This document shows positions 1-6,120 of a DNA stretch of 14,711 nt, one piece after another. The position numbers were made by a program, and so were the translations under genes. This stretch comes from Actinomycetes bacterium (GTDB lineage: Bacteria; Actinomycetota; Acidimicrobiia; Acidimicrobiales; RAAP-2). Position 1 is the first letter of the stretch, and every line of letters begins with the position of its first letter. The stretch spans positions 1-14,711 of the forward strand of contig JAJYDR010000045.1 in NCBI GenBank assembly GCA_021777285.1. The letters run 5' to 3'. The notes beneath the pieces were generated by a model that was not told the origin of the DNA, made no database searches, and saw only the letters and a program-made list of their open reading frames with translations.

Positions 1-921
1 TGGCGCGCCGGCGAGCAGGTCGCCGCGCCCGGCGTCGGTCTCGTCGGCGAGTGCCACGTCGATCGAGAGCCCGACCGCCCCGTCAACGTCGGCCCCGCTG
101 TGCAGGGTGTTGAGCGCGGTGATCGTCGTCTCGATGCCCGCGGGCAGCAGGGTCACGACGTCACCCTCGTGCAGGGCCTCGCCGTTCACCATGCCGGCGT
201 AGGTGCGCCCGCCGCCGGGCTGGCGCAGGACCCACTGGATCGGTAGGCGCGCGCCGTTGGTCGCATTGGACCAGGCGCCGGCGTCGCTCGTCTCGAGGGC
301 CTCGAGCACGGTGGGTCCGGCGTACCACGGGGTGTGGTCCGAGGCGTCCACGACGTTGTCGCCGAGCAGGGCCGAGGTGGGCACGCAGGTGATCGCGTCA
401 AAGCCCAGCTCGCCGGCCACGGTCTCGACCTCGTCGACGACGCTCTGGAAGGCGGTCGGTGACCAGTGCACCGCGTCCATCTTGTTGACCGCGACCACCA
501 GCCCGCGCACGCCGAGCAGCGCGGCGATGCACAGGTGGCGCCGGGTCTGCTCCTTGAGCCCGTGCGCGACGTCGACCACCACGAGCGCTAGGTCGGCCGT
601 TGAGGCGCCGGTGGCCATGTTGCGGGTGTACTGCACGTGGCCCGGGCAGTCGGCGATGATGAACTTTCGCTGGGGGGTCGACGCGTAGCGGTAGGCGACG
701 TCGATGGTGATGCCCTGCTCGCGCTCGGCGCGCAGGCCGTCGGTCACGAAGCTCAGGTCGAGGTCGCCGACGCCGCGGCGCTCGGAGGCGTTGACCACGG
801 CGTCGAGTTGGTCGTCGAAGAGCTGGCGGGTGTCCACGAGCAGCCGGCCGATGAGCGTCGACTTGCCGTCGTCGACGGACCCGACGGTCGCGAGTCGCAA
901 GATGTCTGTCGTGAGCTCCAC
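1..921 (-). CDS. cysN: Sulfate adenylyltransferase subunit 1 (CysN), GTPase; 3' end outside window
   Basis: CysN is the GTPase subunit of ATP sulfurylase: with CysD it couples GTP hydrolysis to making APS from sulfate and ATP in the cytoplasm. About 307 residues are visible, starting at GTG 921-919. The translation-factor GTPase motifs are all present: P-loop GSVDDGKST (about residues 14-22), the EQGIT region (about 68-72), DCPGH (91-95) and NKMD (146-149). The beta-barrel domain follows and is cut by the left edge. The GTG directly abuts the cysD stop codon with no gap, and a GAGGG inside the cysD tail can serve as ribosome site, so the two are translationally coupled. Full-length CysN is usually above 400 residues, and some bacteria fuse it to APS kinase (CysC); whether that applies here cannot be seen. 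The identification is firm. Confidence 0.95.
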   Translation of the reverse strand, partial: MELTTDILRLATVGSVDDGKSTLIGRLLVDTRQLFDDQLDAVVNASERRGVGDLDLSFVTDGLRAEREQGITIDVAYRYASTPQRKFIIADCPGHVQYTRNMATGASTADLALVVVDVAHGLKEQTRRHLCIAALLGVRGLVVAVNKMDAVHWSPTAFQSVVDEVETVAGELGFDAITCVPTSALLGDNVVDASDHTPWYAGPTVLEALETSDAGAWSNATNGARLPIQWVLRQPGGGRTYAGMVNGEALHEGDVVTLLPAGIETTITALNTLHSGADVDGAVGLSIDVALADETDAGRGDLLAGAP

Positions 922-1845
922 TTAGAAGTAACCCTCACGCTTGCGGTCTTCCATGGCGGTCTCGGAGAAGCGGTCGTCGGCGCGCGTCGCGCCGCGCTCG
1001 GAGACGTTCGCGGTCGCCACCTCGCGCACGATCGCCTCGACGGTCACCGCGTCGGACTCGACCGCGCCGGTGCAGGTCGCATCGCCGACGGTGCGGTAGC
1101 GCACGAGGCGCCGCTCGACGCGCTCGCCGGGCCGGGGCTCGATGAACTCGTTCACGGCGAGCCACATGGCGTCGCGGCGCACCACGTCGCGCTCGTGGGC
1201 GAAGTAGATCGGCGGCAGGGCGACGTTCTCTCGTTCGATGTACTGCCAGATGTCCAGCTCGGTCCAGTCCGAGAGCGGGAAGGCCCGCAGGTGCTCGCCG
1301 GCGTTCACCCGGCCCTGGTAGAGCTGCCACAGTTCGGGGCGCTGCTGGCGGGGGTCCCACTGGCCGAACGCGTCGCGAAAGGAAAGGATCCGTTCCTTGG
1401 CGCGGGCCTTGTCCTCGTCGCGTCGGGCGCCACCGAAGGCGGCGTCAAAGCCGTGCTCGACGATTGCGTCGAGCAGCGCCACCGTCTGGAGCCGGTTGCG
1501 GGCGCCGTGGGGGCCGGGGTCGGCCACCCGGCCGCGGTCGATCGCCTCCTGCACGCTCGCAATGACGAGGCGCGCGTTGAGGTTGGCGACGGTCTGGTCC
1601 CGGAACGCGAGGACTTCGGGGAAGTTCTGGCCGGTGTCGACGTGCATCACCGGAAAGGGGAGGCGGCCCGGCGCGAAGGCCTTGACCGCTAGGTGCAACA
1701 GCACCGCCGAGTCCTTGCCGCCCGAGAAGAGCAGTACGGGTCGCTCGCATTCGGCGGCCACCTCGCGCAGAATGTAGACGGCGTGGGACTCGAGGAGCGA
1801 GAGATGGTCAGTGGTCGTCTGGGGGCGCAAAGATGTCAAGGTCAT
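922..1845 (-). CDS. cysD: Sulfate adenylyltransferase subunit 2 (CysD)
   Basis: CysD is the catalytic ATP-sulfurylase subunit; it transfers AMP from ATP to sulfate, driven by CysN. The protein is 307 residues, close to the family's roughly 300. It has the PP-loop SGGKDS (residues 41-46), HVDTGQNFPE (68-77), the segment DWTELDIWQYI, a TGAVES segment, and the typical C-terminal end in GYF. The frame stays open far upstream into the divergent cysH gene, but ATG 1845-1843 is the right start: homology begins there and a GAGGAAC ribosome site lies a few bases before it. cysN follows without any gap. The gene is transcribed away from cysH from the shared spacer. The family call is certain; the start is very likely. 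Confidence 0.96.
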   Translation of the reverse strand: MTLTSLRPQTTTDHLSLLESHAVYILREVAAECERPVLLFSGGKDSAVLLHLAVKAFAPGRLPFPVMHVDTGQNFPEVLAFRDQTVANLNARLVIASVQEAIDRGRVADPGPHGARNRLQTVALLDAIVEHGFDAAFGGARRDEDKARAKERILSFRDAFGQWDPRQQRPELWQLYQGRVNAGEHLRAFPLSDWTELDIWQYIERENVALPPIYFAHERDVVRRDAMWLAVNEFIEPRPGERVERRLVRYRTVGDATCTGAVESDAVTVEAIVREVATANVSERGATRADDRFSETAMEDRKREGYF

Positions 1846-1908
1846 GGTTCCGTTCCTCGAATAGTCTACAATATCACTAGGAAATATTAAACTTTTCGAG
1901 GTCTTTTC
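1846..1908. promoter_or_regulatory. Divergent cysDN / cysH promoter region
   Basis: This 63-bp spacer is clearly AT-rich against its surroundings. It must carry the promoters of cysDN (leftward) and cysH (rightward). On the plus strand, TACAAT at 1867-1872 resembles a -10 box for cysH, with no convincing -35. On the minus strand, TAATAT (1889-1884) could serve cysD. Between them AATAT and ATATT form a short inverted repeat around a 9-nt loop (about 1870-1888), which might be bound by a sulfur-responsive regulator. The location is secure; the exact boxes are guesses. Confidence 0.5.
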
Positions 1909-2577
1909 ATGATGATACCCAGTCAGCCCACGATTCAGGACCTGGCGGCGCTCAATGCGCGCTTCGAGACGGCCGATCCGAGCGAGGTGTTGGGGTGGGC
2001 GTTTGACGAGTTGGGCGACGTCGTGGTGGCGTGCTCCTTCGAGGACCTGGTGCTCGTGCACCTCGTGCACGAGCGTTGGCCCGAGGCCGAATTCGTCTTC
2101 CTGGACACCGGCGGCCACTTCCCCGAGACCCTCGAGTTCGTCGAGCGGATCGAGCGCGACTGGTCGCTGCGCATCACGCGCCCCGAGCTGAGCGCCGAGG
2201 CGGCCAGCTGGCCCTGTGGCACCGCGCAGTGCTGCGCGCAGCGAAAGGTCGAGCCCCTGACGCGTGTGCTCGCCGGGCGCGCCGGCTGGGTGACGGCCTT
2301 GAAGCGCGTGGACGCGCCGACGCGCGCCGCGACGCCCATCGTCTCGATGGACGAGAAGTTCGGCCTCGTCAAGGTCAACCCGCTCGTCACCTGGACCGAC
2401 GACGACATCGCGTACTACCTCGACCGGCACGGGCTCGCGTCGCATCCGCTGTGGGCTCAGGGCTACGCCTCGATCGGCTGCGCCGCGGTGACGAGCAAGC
2501 CCCTCGACCCGAGCGACCGTCGCAGCGGGCGCTGGGCCGGCGGCGACAAAGTCGAATGTGGACTACACGAGGTATAA
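1909..2577 (+). CDS. cysH: Assimilatory (phospho)adenylyl-sulfate reductase, CysH, with altered Fe-S motif
   Basis: This cytoplasmic thioredoxin-dependent reductase converts APS or PAPS to sulfite. The protein has 222 residues: the nucleotide-binding segment ACSFEDLVLVHL (41-52), FLDTGGHFPET (64-74), the cysteine pair CC at 108-109 followed by RKVEPL, DAPTR (135-139), SIGC (188-191), RSGRW (205-209) and the catalytic-cysteine tail ECGLH (216-220). The CC pair suggests the APS-using, [4Fe-4S] type, but the usual CxxC partner reads C191-A-A-V194, so the fourth cluster ligand is missing. The start is ATG 1909 (ATG 1912 follows directly), with GAGGT about six bases upstream. It is divergent from cysDN, whose product supplies APS. 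No cysC is visible. The function is confident; the APS versus PAPS preference is open. Confidence 0.92.
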   Translation: MMIPSQPTIQDLAALNARFETADPSEVLGWAFDELGDVVVACSFEDLVLVHLVHERWPEAEFVFLDTGGHFPETLEFVERIERDWSLRITRPELSAEAASWPCGTAQCCAQRKVEPLTRVLAGRAGWVTALKRVDAPTRAATPIVSMDEKFGLVKVNPLVTWTDDDIAYYLDRHGLASHPLWAQGYASIGCAAVTSKPLDPSDRRSGRWAGGDKVECGLHEV

Positions 2578-2651
2578 CATCCACCAATTTCACGTGATGG
2601 CCTTGTACATTTAACGGCAATGTCGAGTGAGATCCAGCACATGCGAGCCGG

Positions 2652-3503
2652 ATGCTACTGATCATCCTGCTGCTGCTTTGGGGGGCGTTCCTCGTTCCCA
2701 TGCTGGTGCGGCGACTGCGCGACTACCGAAACGATCGGTCGATCGAGCACTTCCACGAGGAGCACGACGTCATCGGGCGTCGCGCGGTGGTCGAGCCGGT
2801 GCACCGCCTCGACGAGTACGACGGCATGGGCTCCTACGAGCCCGAGTACCACGAGCAGCCGCGGCGCCCGCACCTCACGGTCGTTCACGATGGCGACACG
2901 TACCAGTCACTCGAGTCGCGCAGCTCGTGGGACGAGTGGAGCAGCGACTACGAATTCGACGAGCCACTCGCGCGACGCCGCCCGGCCTACGAGGCGCCGA
3001 GTGCGTCGCGTCCAACGACCAACCACTACGCCGCGGCCTACGCGGCGACCCCGCGCCAGTCGACGCGACCGGCGCCGTCCGTGAGTCGCGCGCGCTCGAT
3101 GCGCGCGCGTCGACGGGTCATGTTCCTGCGCCTCGTCCTGACGGCGCTGACCCTCAGTGTCATCGGCTTCTTCACCGGCTTCGCGCTGGCCTGGGACCTC
3201 GCGATCGTCGCGTGGATCGGCGTAGTGGGATTCATCGCTCTGGCGTTCTACGCTGTGGGCCAGGGCTACCTGCACGAGTCGTCGCTCGGACTGAGCTCGC
3301 TGAGTCGTCGGCCCGCGGCGCCGGTCGAGCCACTCGCCGCGCGTCGGGCGCGCTCCCCGCGTCGCACCGAGCCCGTCTATGACGAGTACGAGTACGAGGA
3401 GTACGACGAGTTTGCCGAGTTCACCCAGTTCGACCCGCGCACGGGTGCGCGGGTGAGCGGCCAGTGGCGCGACGAGCAATCCGACCGTTACGCGTTGGGC
3501 TAA
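2652..3503 (+). CDS. Divisome membrane protein, SepX/GlpR-like
   Basis: The 283-residue protein begins with a membrane helix (about 2-18) ending in the basic segment LVRRLRDYR. A long polar linker rich in acidic, Tyr and Arg residues follows (about 25-150). Two adjacent helices come next (about 157-178 and 182-203), then an Arg/Pro stretch and a very acidic Tyr/Glu cluster (about 243-255). An N-terminal helix with the FLVPMLVRR-type border plus a later helix pair is the layout I know for actinobacterial SepX/GlpR proteins, which act in cell division and bind Glp or DivIVA partners. The assignment rests on architecture and the N-terminal motif only; no Glp/MoeA-like gene lies in the window. 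ATG 2652 is the only usual start after the in-frame stop at 2628-2630; its ribosome site is weak. An uncharacterised membrane protein remains possible. Confidence 0.6.
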   Translation: MLLIILLLLWGAFLVPMLVRRLRDYRNDRSIEHFHEEHDVIGRRAVVEPVHRLDEYDGMGSYEPEYHEQPRRPHLTVVHDGDTYQSLESRSSWDEWSSDYEFDEPLARRRPAYEAPSASRPTTNHYAAAYAATPRQSTRPAPSVSRARSMRARRRVMFLRLVLTALTLSVIGFFTGFALAWDLAIVAWIGVVGFIALAFYAVGQGYLHESSLGLSSLSRRPAAPVEPLAARRARSPRRTEPVYDEYEYEEYDEFAEFTQFDPRTGARVSGQWRDEQSDRYALG

Positions 3504-3518
3504 ACTGAAGTTTCCTTC

Positions 3519-3591
3519 GGGGGTGTAGCTCAATTGGTAGAGCGCTACGTTCGCAATGTAGAGGCAGTGGGTTCGAATCCCATCACCTCCA
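3519..3591 (+). tRNA. tRNA-Ala (anticodon CGC)
   Basis: A full 73-nt cloverleaf can be folded. The acceptor stem pairs GGGGGTG with CACCTCC and includes the G3-U70 wobble that marks alanine tRNAs. The D arm is GCTC/GAGC, the anticodon stem CTACG/TGTAG with loop TTCGCAA (anticodon CGC, reading GCG), and the T arm GTGGG/CCCAT with loop TTCGAAT. The discriminator is A, and CCA is not encoded. It starts 15 bp after the upstream membrane-protein gene and may share its transcript. Confidence 0.97.
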
Positions 3592-3657
3592 CTCTGAAGT
3601 TGGCGAAGTCTTGTGGAGGAACCTGGCCTGCGGTGACGGTTCGTTCACGGACTCACT

Positions 3658-3717
3658 CGCCGTGTGTCGGCAACGTTGCCTACAAATCACCGTCGCTCTT
3701 TGCGAAGTGACACGGCG
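3658..3717. repeat. Inverted repeats in the gap after tRNA-Ala
   Basis: The 241-bp gap 3592-3832 shows no credible gene on either strand. It holds an 8-bp inverted repeat, CGCCGTGT (3658-3665) and ACACGGCG (3710-3717), and inside it the perfect 12-bp palindrome GGCAACGTTGCC (3669-3680). It lies between the rightward membrane-protein/tRNA unit and the leftward toxin gene, so a two-way terminator or a remnant of inserted DNA are both possible. There is no T-run, so I do not call it an intrinsic terminator. Confidence 0.4.
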
Positions 3718-3832
3718 TCATCGTGGTCATGCACGGCGCTCAATCGATCGCGCCGCCCAAGCTCTGCGAATCGCGTGATCTGAACGTGCCGGCAAGTTTC
3801 GATGGCCAGCGCACGGCATCCAAGGACTCGCC

Positions 3833-4198
3833 TCATTCGAGACGAAGCCGATGGGCAATTACGGCAACGTCCAGTTGTGAAGTCGCGACGTCGTAAACGA
3901 GTTGGAATGCTTCGTCATCGGTGAGTGGTGGTGATATCCCGTTGAGATCGCAGAATACGACCGTGCTCAGCCACGCCAGTCGCTTGTTGCCGTCCACGAG
4001 GGCGTGGTTCTTGGCCATGGATTGCAAAAGCGCAGCCGCCTTGAGACTGATCGTTGCGTAGGCGTCCTCGCCGAAAGCACTGGATCGGGGCCTGTTTACC
4101 GCCGAATCCAACAGACCAATATCACGAACTGGACCGATCCCAAGGGTTCGAACCATCATGATGATGTCCTCGAGTTCGAGGTATTCGACTTCGCTCAT
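3833..4198 (-). CDS. doc: Doc/Fic-family toxin of a type II toxin-antitoxin module
   Basis: The 121-residue protein has the length and motif of death-on-curing (Doc) toxins. The active-site loop HALVDGNKR lies at 65-73: the catalytic His is followed by D-G-N-K-R, with Lys where AMP-transferring Fic enzymes have Gly, and with the usual Phe of HxFx replaced by Leu. Known Doc toxins phosphorylate EF-Tu and stop translation; the Lys form suggests this protein does the same, though this is inferred from family. The N-terminal segment (about 6-45) with LLDSAV.RP.SSAFGEDAY is typical of the family. Its ATG overlaps the antitoxin stop by 4 bp, so the pair is one translationally coupled operon. Family assignment is strong; the biochemical target is not shown by sequence. 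Confidence 0.9.
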   Translation of the reverse strand: MSEVEYLELEDIIMMVRTLGIGPVRDIGLLDSAVNRPRSSAFGEDAYATISLKAAALLQSMAKNHALVDGNKRLAWLSTVVFCDLNGISPPLTDDEAFQLVYDVATSQLDVAVIAHRLRLE

Positions 4199-4401
4199 GC
4201 AGAGCCAAGTCGCTCCAGAACATCGTTCCAGCGTGTCACCATGCGATGCGTTGATTCTTCAACCCGTGCCACGTGGCCGGTACGTTCGACTCGATCGAGC
4301 ACCGCGCGGCGGATGACTTCTTGACGGGAGACACCCTCAAGTTCAGAGAGGGAGGCGAGCGCCTTCTCGAGAGTGGCGTCGGTTCGAAGGGTGAATGCCA
4401 T
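4195..4401 (-). CDS. Ribbon-helix-helix antitoxin of the Doc module
   Basis: This small protein (68 residues) starts with a beta-strand-like FTLRTD (3-8), followed by two helices (about 9-22 and 25-40) containing SRQEVIRRAV. This is the CopG/Arc-type ribbon-helix-helix DNA-binding fold. The C-terminal part (about 45-68) would be the toxin-neutralising arm. It is the first gene of the leftward operon and overlaps the toxin start by 4 bp. It probably represses its own promoter through the perfect palindrome just upstream. No ribosome site precedes the ATG; the promoter position predicts a leaderless mRNA. Doc is more classically paired with Phd antitoxins, so this is the ribbon-helix-helix variant of the pairing. 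Confidence 0.85.
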   Translation of the reverse strand: MAFTLRTDATLEKALASLSELEGVSRQEVIRRAVLDRVERTGHVARVEESTHRMVTRWNDVLERLGSA

Positions 4402-4407
4402 TGATTA

Positions 4408-4435
4408 ATGATACCACTGTGGTATCAGTTGTCAA
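4408..4435 (-). promoter_or_regulatory. Promoter of the antitoxin-toxin operon (predicted leaderless)
   Basis: On the minus strand a perfect -35 box TTGACA (4435-4430) is followed by a 16-bp spacer and the -10 box TATCAT (4413-4408). Six bases later comes the A of the antitoxin ATG (4401), so the predicted transcript starts at the start codon. This agrees with the absence of any Shine-Dalgarno sequence. It is the best-matching sigma-70-type promoter in the window. Confidence 0.75.
4409..4427. promoter_or_regulatory. Perfect 19-bp operator palindrome of the toxin-antitoxin operon
   Basis: TGATACCAC and GTGGTATCA form a perfect 9+1+9 palindrome centred on 4418. It covers most of the spacer and nearly the whole -10 box of the operon promoter. 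Binding of the ribbon-helix-helix antitoxin, alone or with the toxin, would exclude RNA polymerase: the usual autoregulation of type II modules. The palindrome is seen directly; its binding partner is inferred. Confidence 0.75.
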
Positions 4436-4632
4436 TCCTCGATATGTGGTGTTTTGACGTCGCTCATACAGCGAAACAAACAGCGAGTCTGGCTGGCAAA
4501 ACCCATCACGATCCGTGTGGCCGGTTCTTATTGTGCCCAAGGTCCACCCAGAGACTGAGACAATCGTTGTGGGATGGCCCTTCGTAGTATGTGGTGACGT
4601 CGCGCGAGTCCCTCCGCGACCGGGAGGCCCCG

Positions 4633-5277
4633 ATGACACAACTGGTGCGCGTACACAACTTCATGGTGACCAGCGACGGGTACGGGTCGGGGGAGGGGCA
4701 AAGCCTTGAGCACCCCTTTGGCCACGCCAATCCGGCCGAACTGTTCGCTTGGGCGGGAGCGACCGCCCACTGGGTCAATCGGACCGAGCCGGGCGGGACG
4801 TACGGGCTCGACGACTACTGCACCCGTGACTTCACCCGCAACATCGGTGCCGAGATCATGGGACGGAACAAATTCGGTCCCCAGCGCGGACCGTGGGAGG
4901 ACTTCGAGTGGAGAGGGTGGTGGGGGGAGGACACGCCGTTCCACACGCCGGTGTTCGTACTCACGCATCACGTTCGACCATCATTTGCCGCGGGTGACAC
5001 CACGTTCCATTTTCTTGATGCGTCGCCGCAGGACGCACTCGCGCGGGCGCTTGAGGCTGCCGATGGCAAAGACGTGCGCATTGGCGGCGGTATCGCCACG
5101 GTGCGCGAATTTCTCGACGCCGATCTCATTGACCAGTTGCACGTCGCGGTGGTGCCCGTCGAGTTGGGTCGTGGGGAACGACTGTGGGCGAGCCCCGACG
5201 AACTGGCCGACCGCTTTGTGATCGAGGCGATTCCTAGCCCGAGTGGCGTGACCCACCTGTTCTTCTGGCGGCGTTAA
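4633..5277 (+). CDS. Dihydrofolate reductase-like / RibD C-terminal domain protein
   Basis: The 214-residue protein matches the broad dihydrofolate-reductase-like family that includes the RibD reductase domain. Visible elements are a first strand leading to SDGYGSG (14-20), IMGRNKFGP (75-83), TPVFVLTHH (105-113), the nucleotide-binding glycine run IGGG (150-153), and the DLIDQLHVAVVPVELGRGERL segment (164-184) before a final strand FFWRR. These proteins bind NAD(P)H; most stand-alone members have no known substrate, and nothing here points to folate or riboflavin synthesis. An in-frame ATG at 4591 exists, but ATG 4633 is preferred because GGGAGG (4622-4627) sits five bases before it and homology starts there. 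It stands alone, between the toxin-antitoxin promoter and the convergent DUF1905 gene. Confidence 0.85.
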   Translation: MTQLVRVHNFMVTSDGYGSGEGQSLEHPFGHANPAELFAWAGATAHWVNRTEPGGTYGLDDYCTRDFTRNIGAEIMGRNKFGPQRGPWEDFEWRGWWGEDTPFHTPVFVLTHHVRPSFAAGDTTFHFLDASPQDALARALEAADGKDVRIGGGIATVREFLDADLIDQLHVAVVPVELGRGERLWASPDELADRFVIEAIPSPSGVTHLFFWRR

Positions 5278-5299
5278 CCGTCAGACCGATGCGGCGGTG

Positions 5300-5328
5300 G
5301 TGATGGTCGCCGGATCGACCGCCATCAC
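5300..5328 (+). terminator. Possible hairpin terminator after the RibD-like gene
   Basis: GTGATGGTCG pairs with CGACC and ATCAC around the loop CCGGAT, giving a 10-bp stem with a 3-nt bulge, 22 bp after the stop codon at 5277. There is no T-tract, so it would be the U-less kind proposed for actinobacteria, or only an mRNA 3'-end stabiliser. The rest of the 261-bp convergent gap 5278-5538 shows no credible gene. Confidence 0.35.
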
Positions 5329-5538
5329 GGTGGGGTGCTGTCATGCATCACTGACCCGGCGCCGCGGCGTCGACCGAGCCGCTCGCGCGGTCCGGTTCTG
5401 TCACCTTGACGACACGGCGATCGTGTGCCCCTGCGTCGCGCTCTTGTTGTTCGCTCGCGAGGGTTGTCTCGTGGGTCAGGGTGTTGTCGCCCATTCGCAC
5501 GCGAACCCGTCGGTGACCTCGACGCGATATGCCGAGGT

Positions 5539-5832
5539 CTAGAGCGACACGTCGAGGCGCATGGTTACGCGTACGACGTCACCCAAGGTCACGTCCTGGG
5601 CCGATCGGACCGACGCGCGCAGGGGCAGGGCGTAGCCATCATCCCTTGGGAAGAGCGAGGTCGTCCACGTCGTCTCCCCGATCTGGGCCGTGACGGGGAT
5701 GACCCCCCAGCCGTAGGTGAGCAGCGACGAGAGCTCGTGGATCTGTTCGCTGGCATCGGGGGGAACGGTGACGAAGTGAAAGGGCGACGGCCCCCGCCAG
5801 TACCAGACCTCACCGGCGAATTCGAATTCCAT
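5539..5832 (-). CDS. DUF1905 domain protein
   Basis: This 97-residue protein is essentially a single DUF1905 domain. The family landmarks are clear: WYWRGPSPFHFVTVP (10-24), LLTYGWG (37-43), TTWTTSLFP (54-62) and GYALPL (66-71), ending in a strand-rich segment with GDVVRVTMRLDV. The family is small and beta-rich, and its biochemical function is not known. It is convergent with the RibD-like gene and divergent from the binding-protein gene at 6121. The ATG at 5832 has no good ribosome site. A TAGGGT (5844-5839) placed exactly six bases before the ATG could be the -10 of a leaderless promoter, but no -35 box supports it. The domain call is confident; no role can be given. Confidence 0.85.
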   Translation of the reverse strand: MEFEFAGEVWYWRGPSPFHFVTVPPDASEQIHELSSLLTYGWGVIPVTAQIGETTWTTSLFPRDDGYALPLRASVRSAQDVTLGDVVRVTMRLDVSL

Positions 5833-6120
5833 GAGTGCACCCTACGAGCCGCGTCCGGCGCAGCCACACCACCACCGCGGTGAGCGACTGATTGCGTTGG
5901 CTAGGTGAACGCGCCGTGAGCCGGCGATGTCACGGTCCCAGTAAACACGTCGTGATCAGGTAGGAATCGTGACGCGCCGGGTGCGGGCCACGTGTCGCGC
6001 GGAGTTCATCTGCCGTTATCTGAGAGTTCACGGCGTGCCCCAGAAATCTCACGTTCCATCAGGTAAGGTTCGCCGCGGACCTCCAAACGGGAGGATTCGC
6101 AAAGGGCGGAAGGTGAAGGA
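5833..6120. other. Intergenic region between DUF1905 and the first ABC operon
   Basis: No credible gene is seen in these 288 bp. Structures present are a 10-bp palindrome CACCGCGGTG (5873-5882), an inverted repeat GCGTT/AACGC (5894-5898, 5908-5912), and two copies of ATCAGGTA (5955-5962 and 6058-6065) lying 103 bp apart. TAAGGT (6064-6069) is a possible -10 box for the ABC operon, without a clear -35. A promoter for the rightward operon must lie here, but its exact place is not evident. Confidence 0.4.
6080..6094 (+). promoter_or_regulatory. Leader hairpin upstream of the first binding-protein gene
   Basis: CCTCC (6080-6084) pairs with GGAGG (6090-6094) around AAACG, 26 bases before the start codon at 6121. 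The hairpin hides a Shine-Dalgarno-like GGAGG that has no start codon at the right distance; the real ribosome site AAGGTGAAGGA is next to the ATG. It may be an mRNA stability or control element, or chance. It matches no riboswitch class that I recognise. Confidence 0.3.

Noticed and set aside
637..1692. A long plus-strand open frame opposite cysN and cysD
   Set aside because: It is the shadow of the GC-rich cysDN coding strand; the minus-strand frames hold clear CysN and CysD motifs, and the plus-strand product has no recognisable features.
3505..3601. CTGAAGTT on both sides of the tRNA-Ala gene (3505-3512 and 3594-3601) as a target-site duplication
   Set aside because: Only 8 bp, with no insertion-sequence ends, and the enclosed element is a normal tRNA gene.
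4144..4158. GGGTTCGAA followed by CCATCA inside the toxin gene, resembling the T-arm region of the tRNA-Ala gene, as a possible attachment-site copy
   Set aside because: The match needs a 2-nt gap, lies within conserved toxin coding sequence and does not extend through the tRNA 3' end, so chance is more likely.
5297..5542. An 81-codon plus-strand open frame in the convergent gap
   Set aside because: Its composition is atypical, with scattered cysteines, it has no ribosome site or recognisable motif, it runs through the hairpin region, and it ends inside the DUF1905 stop.
6055..6120. The leader before the first binding-protein gene as a known riboswitch (thiamine, guanidine or similar)
   Set aside because: None of the conserved core sequences of these classes could be found; only one short hairpin is present.
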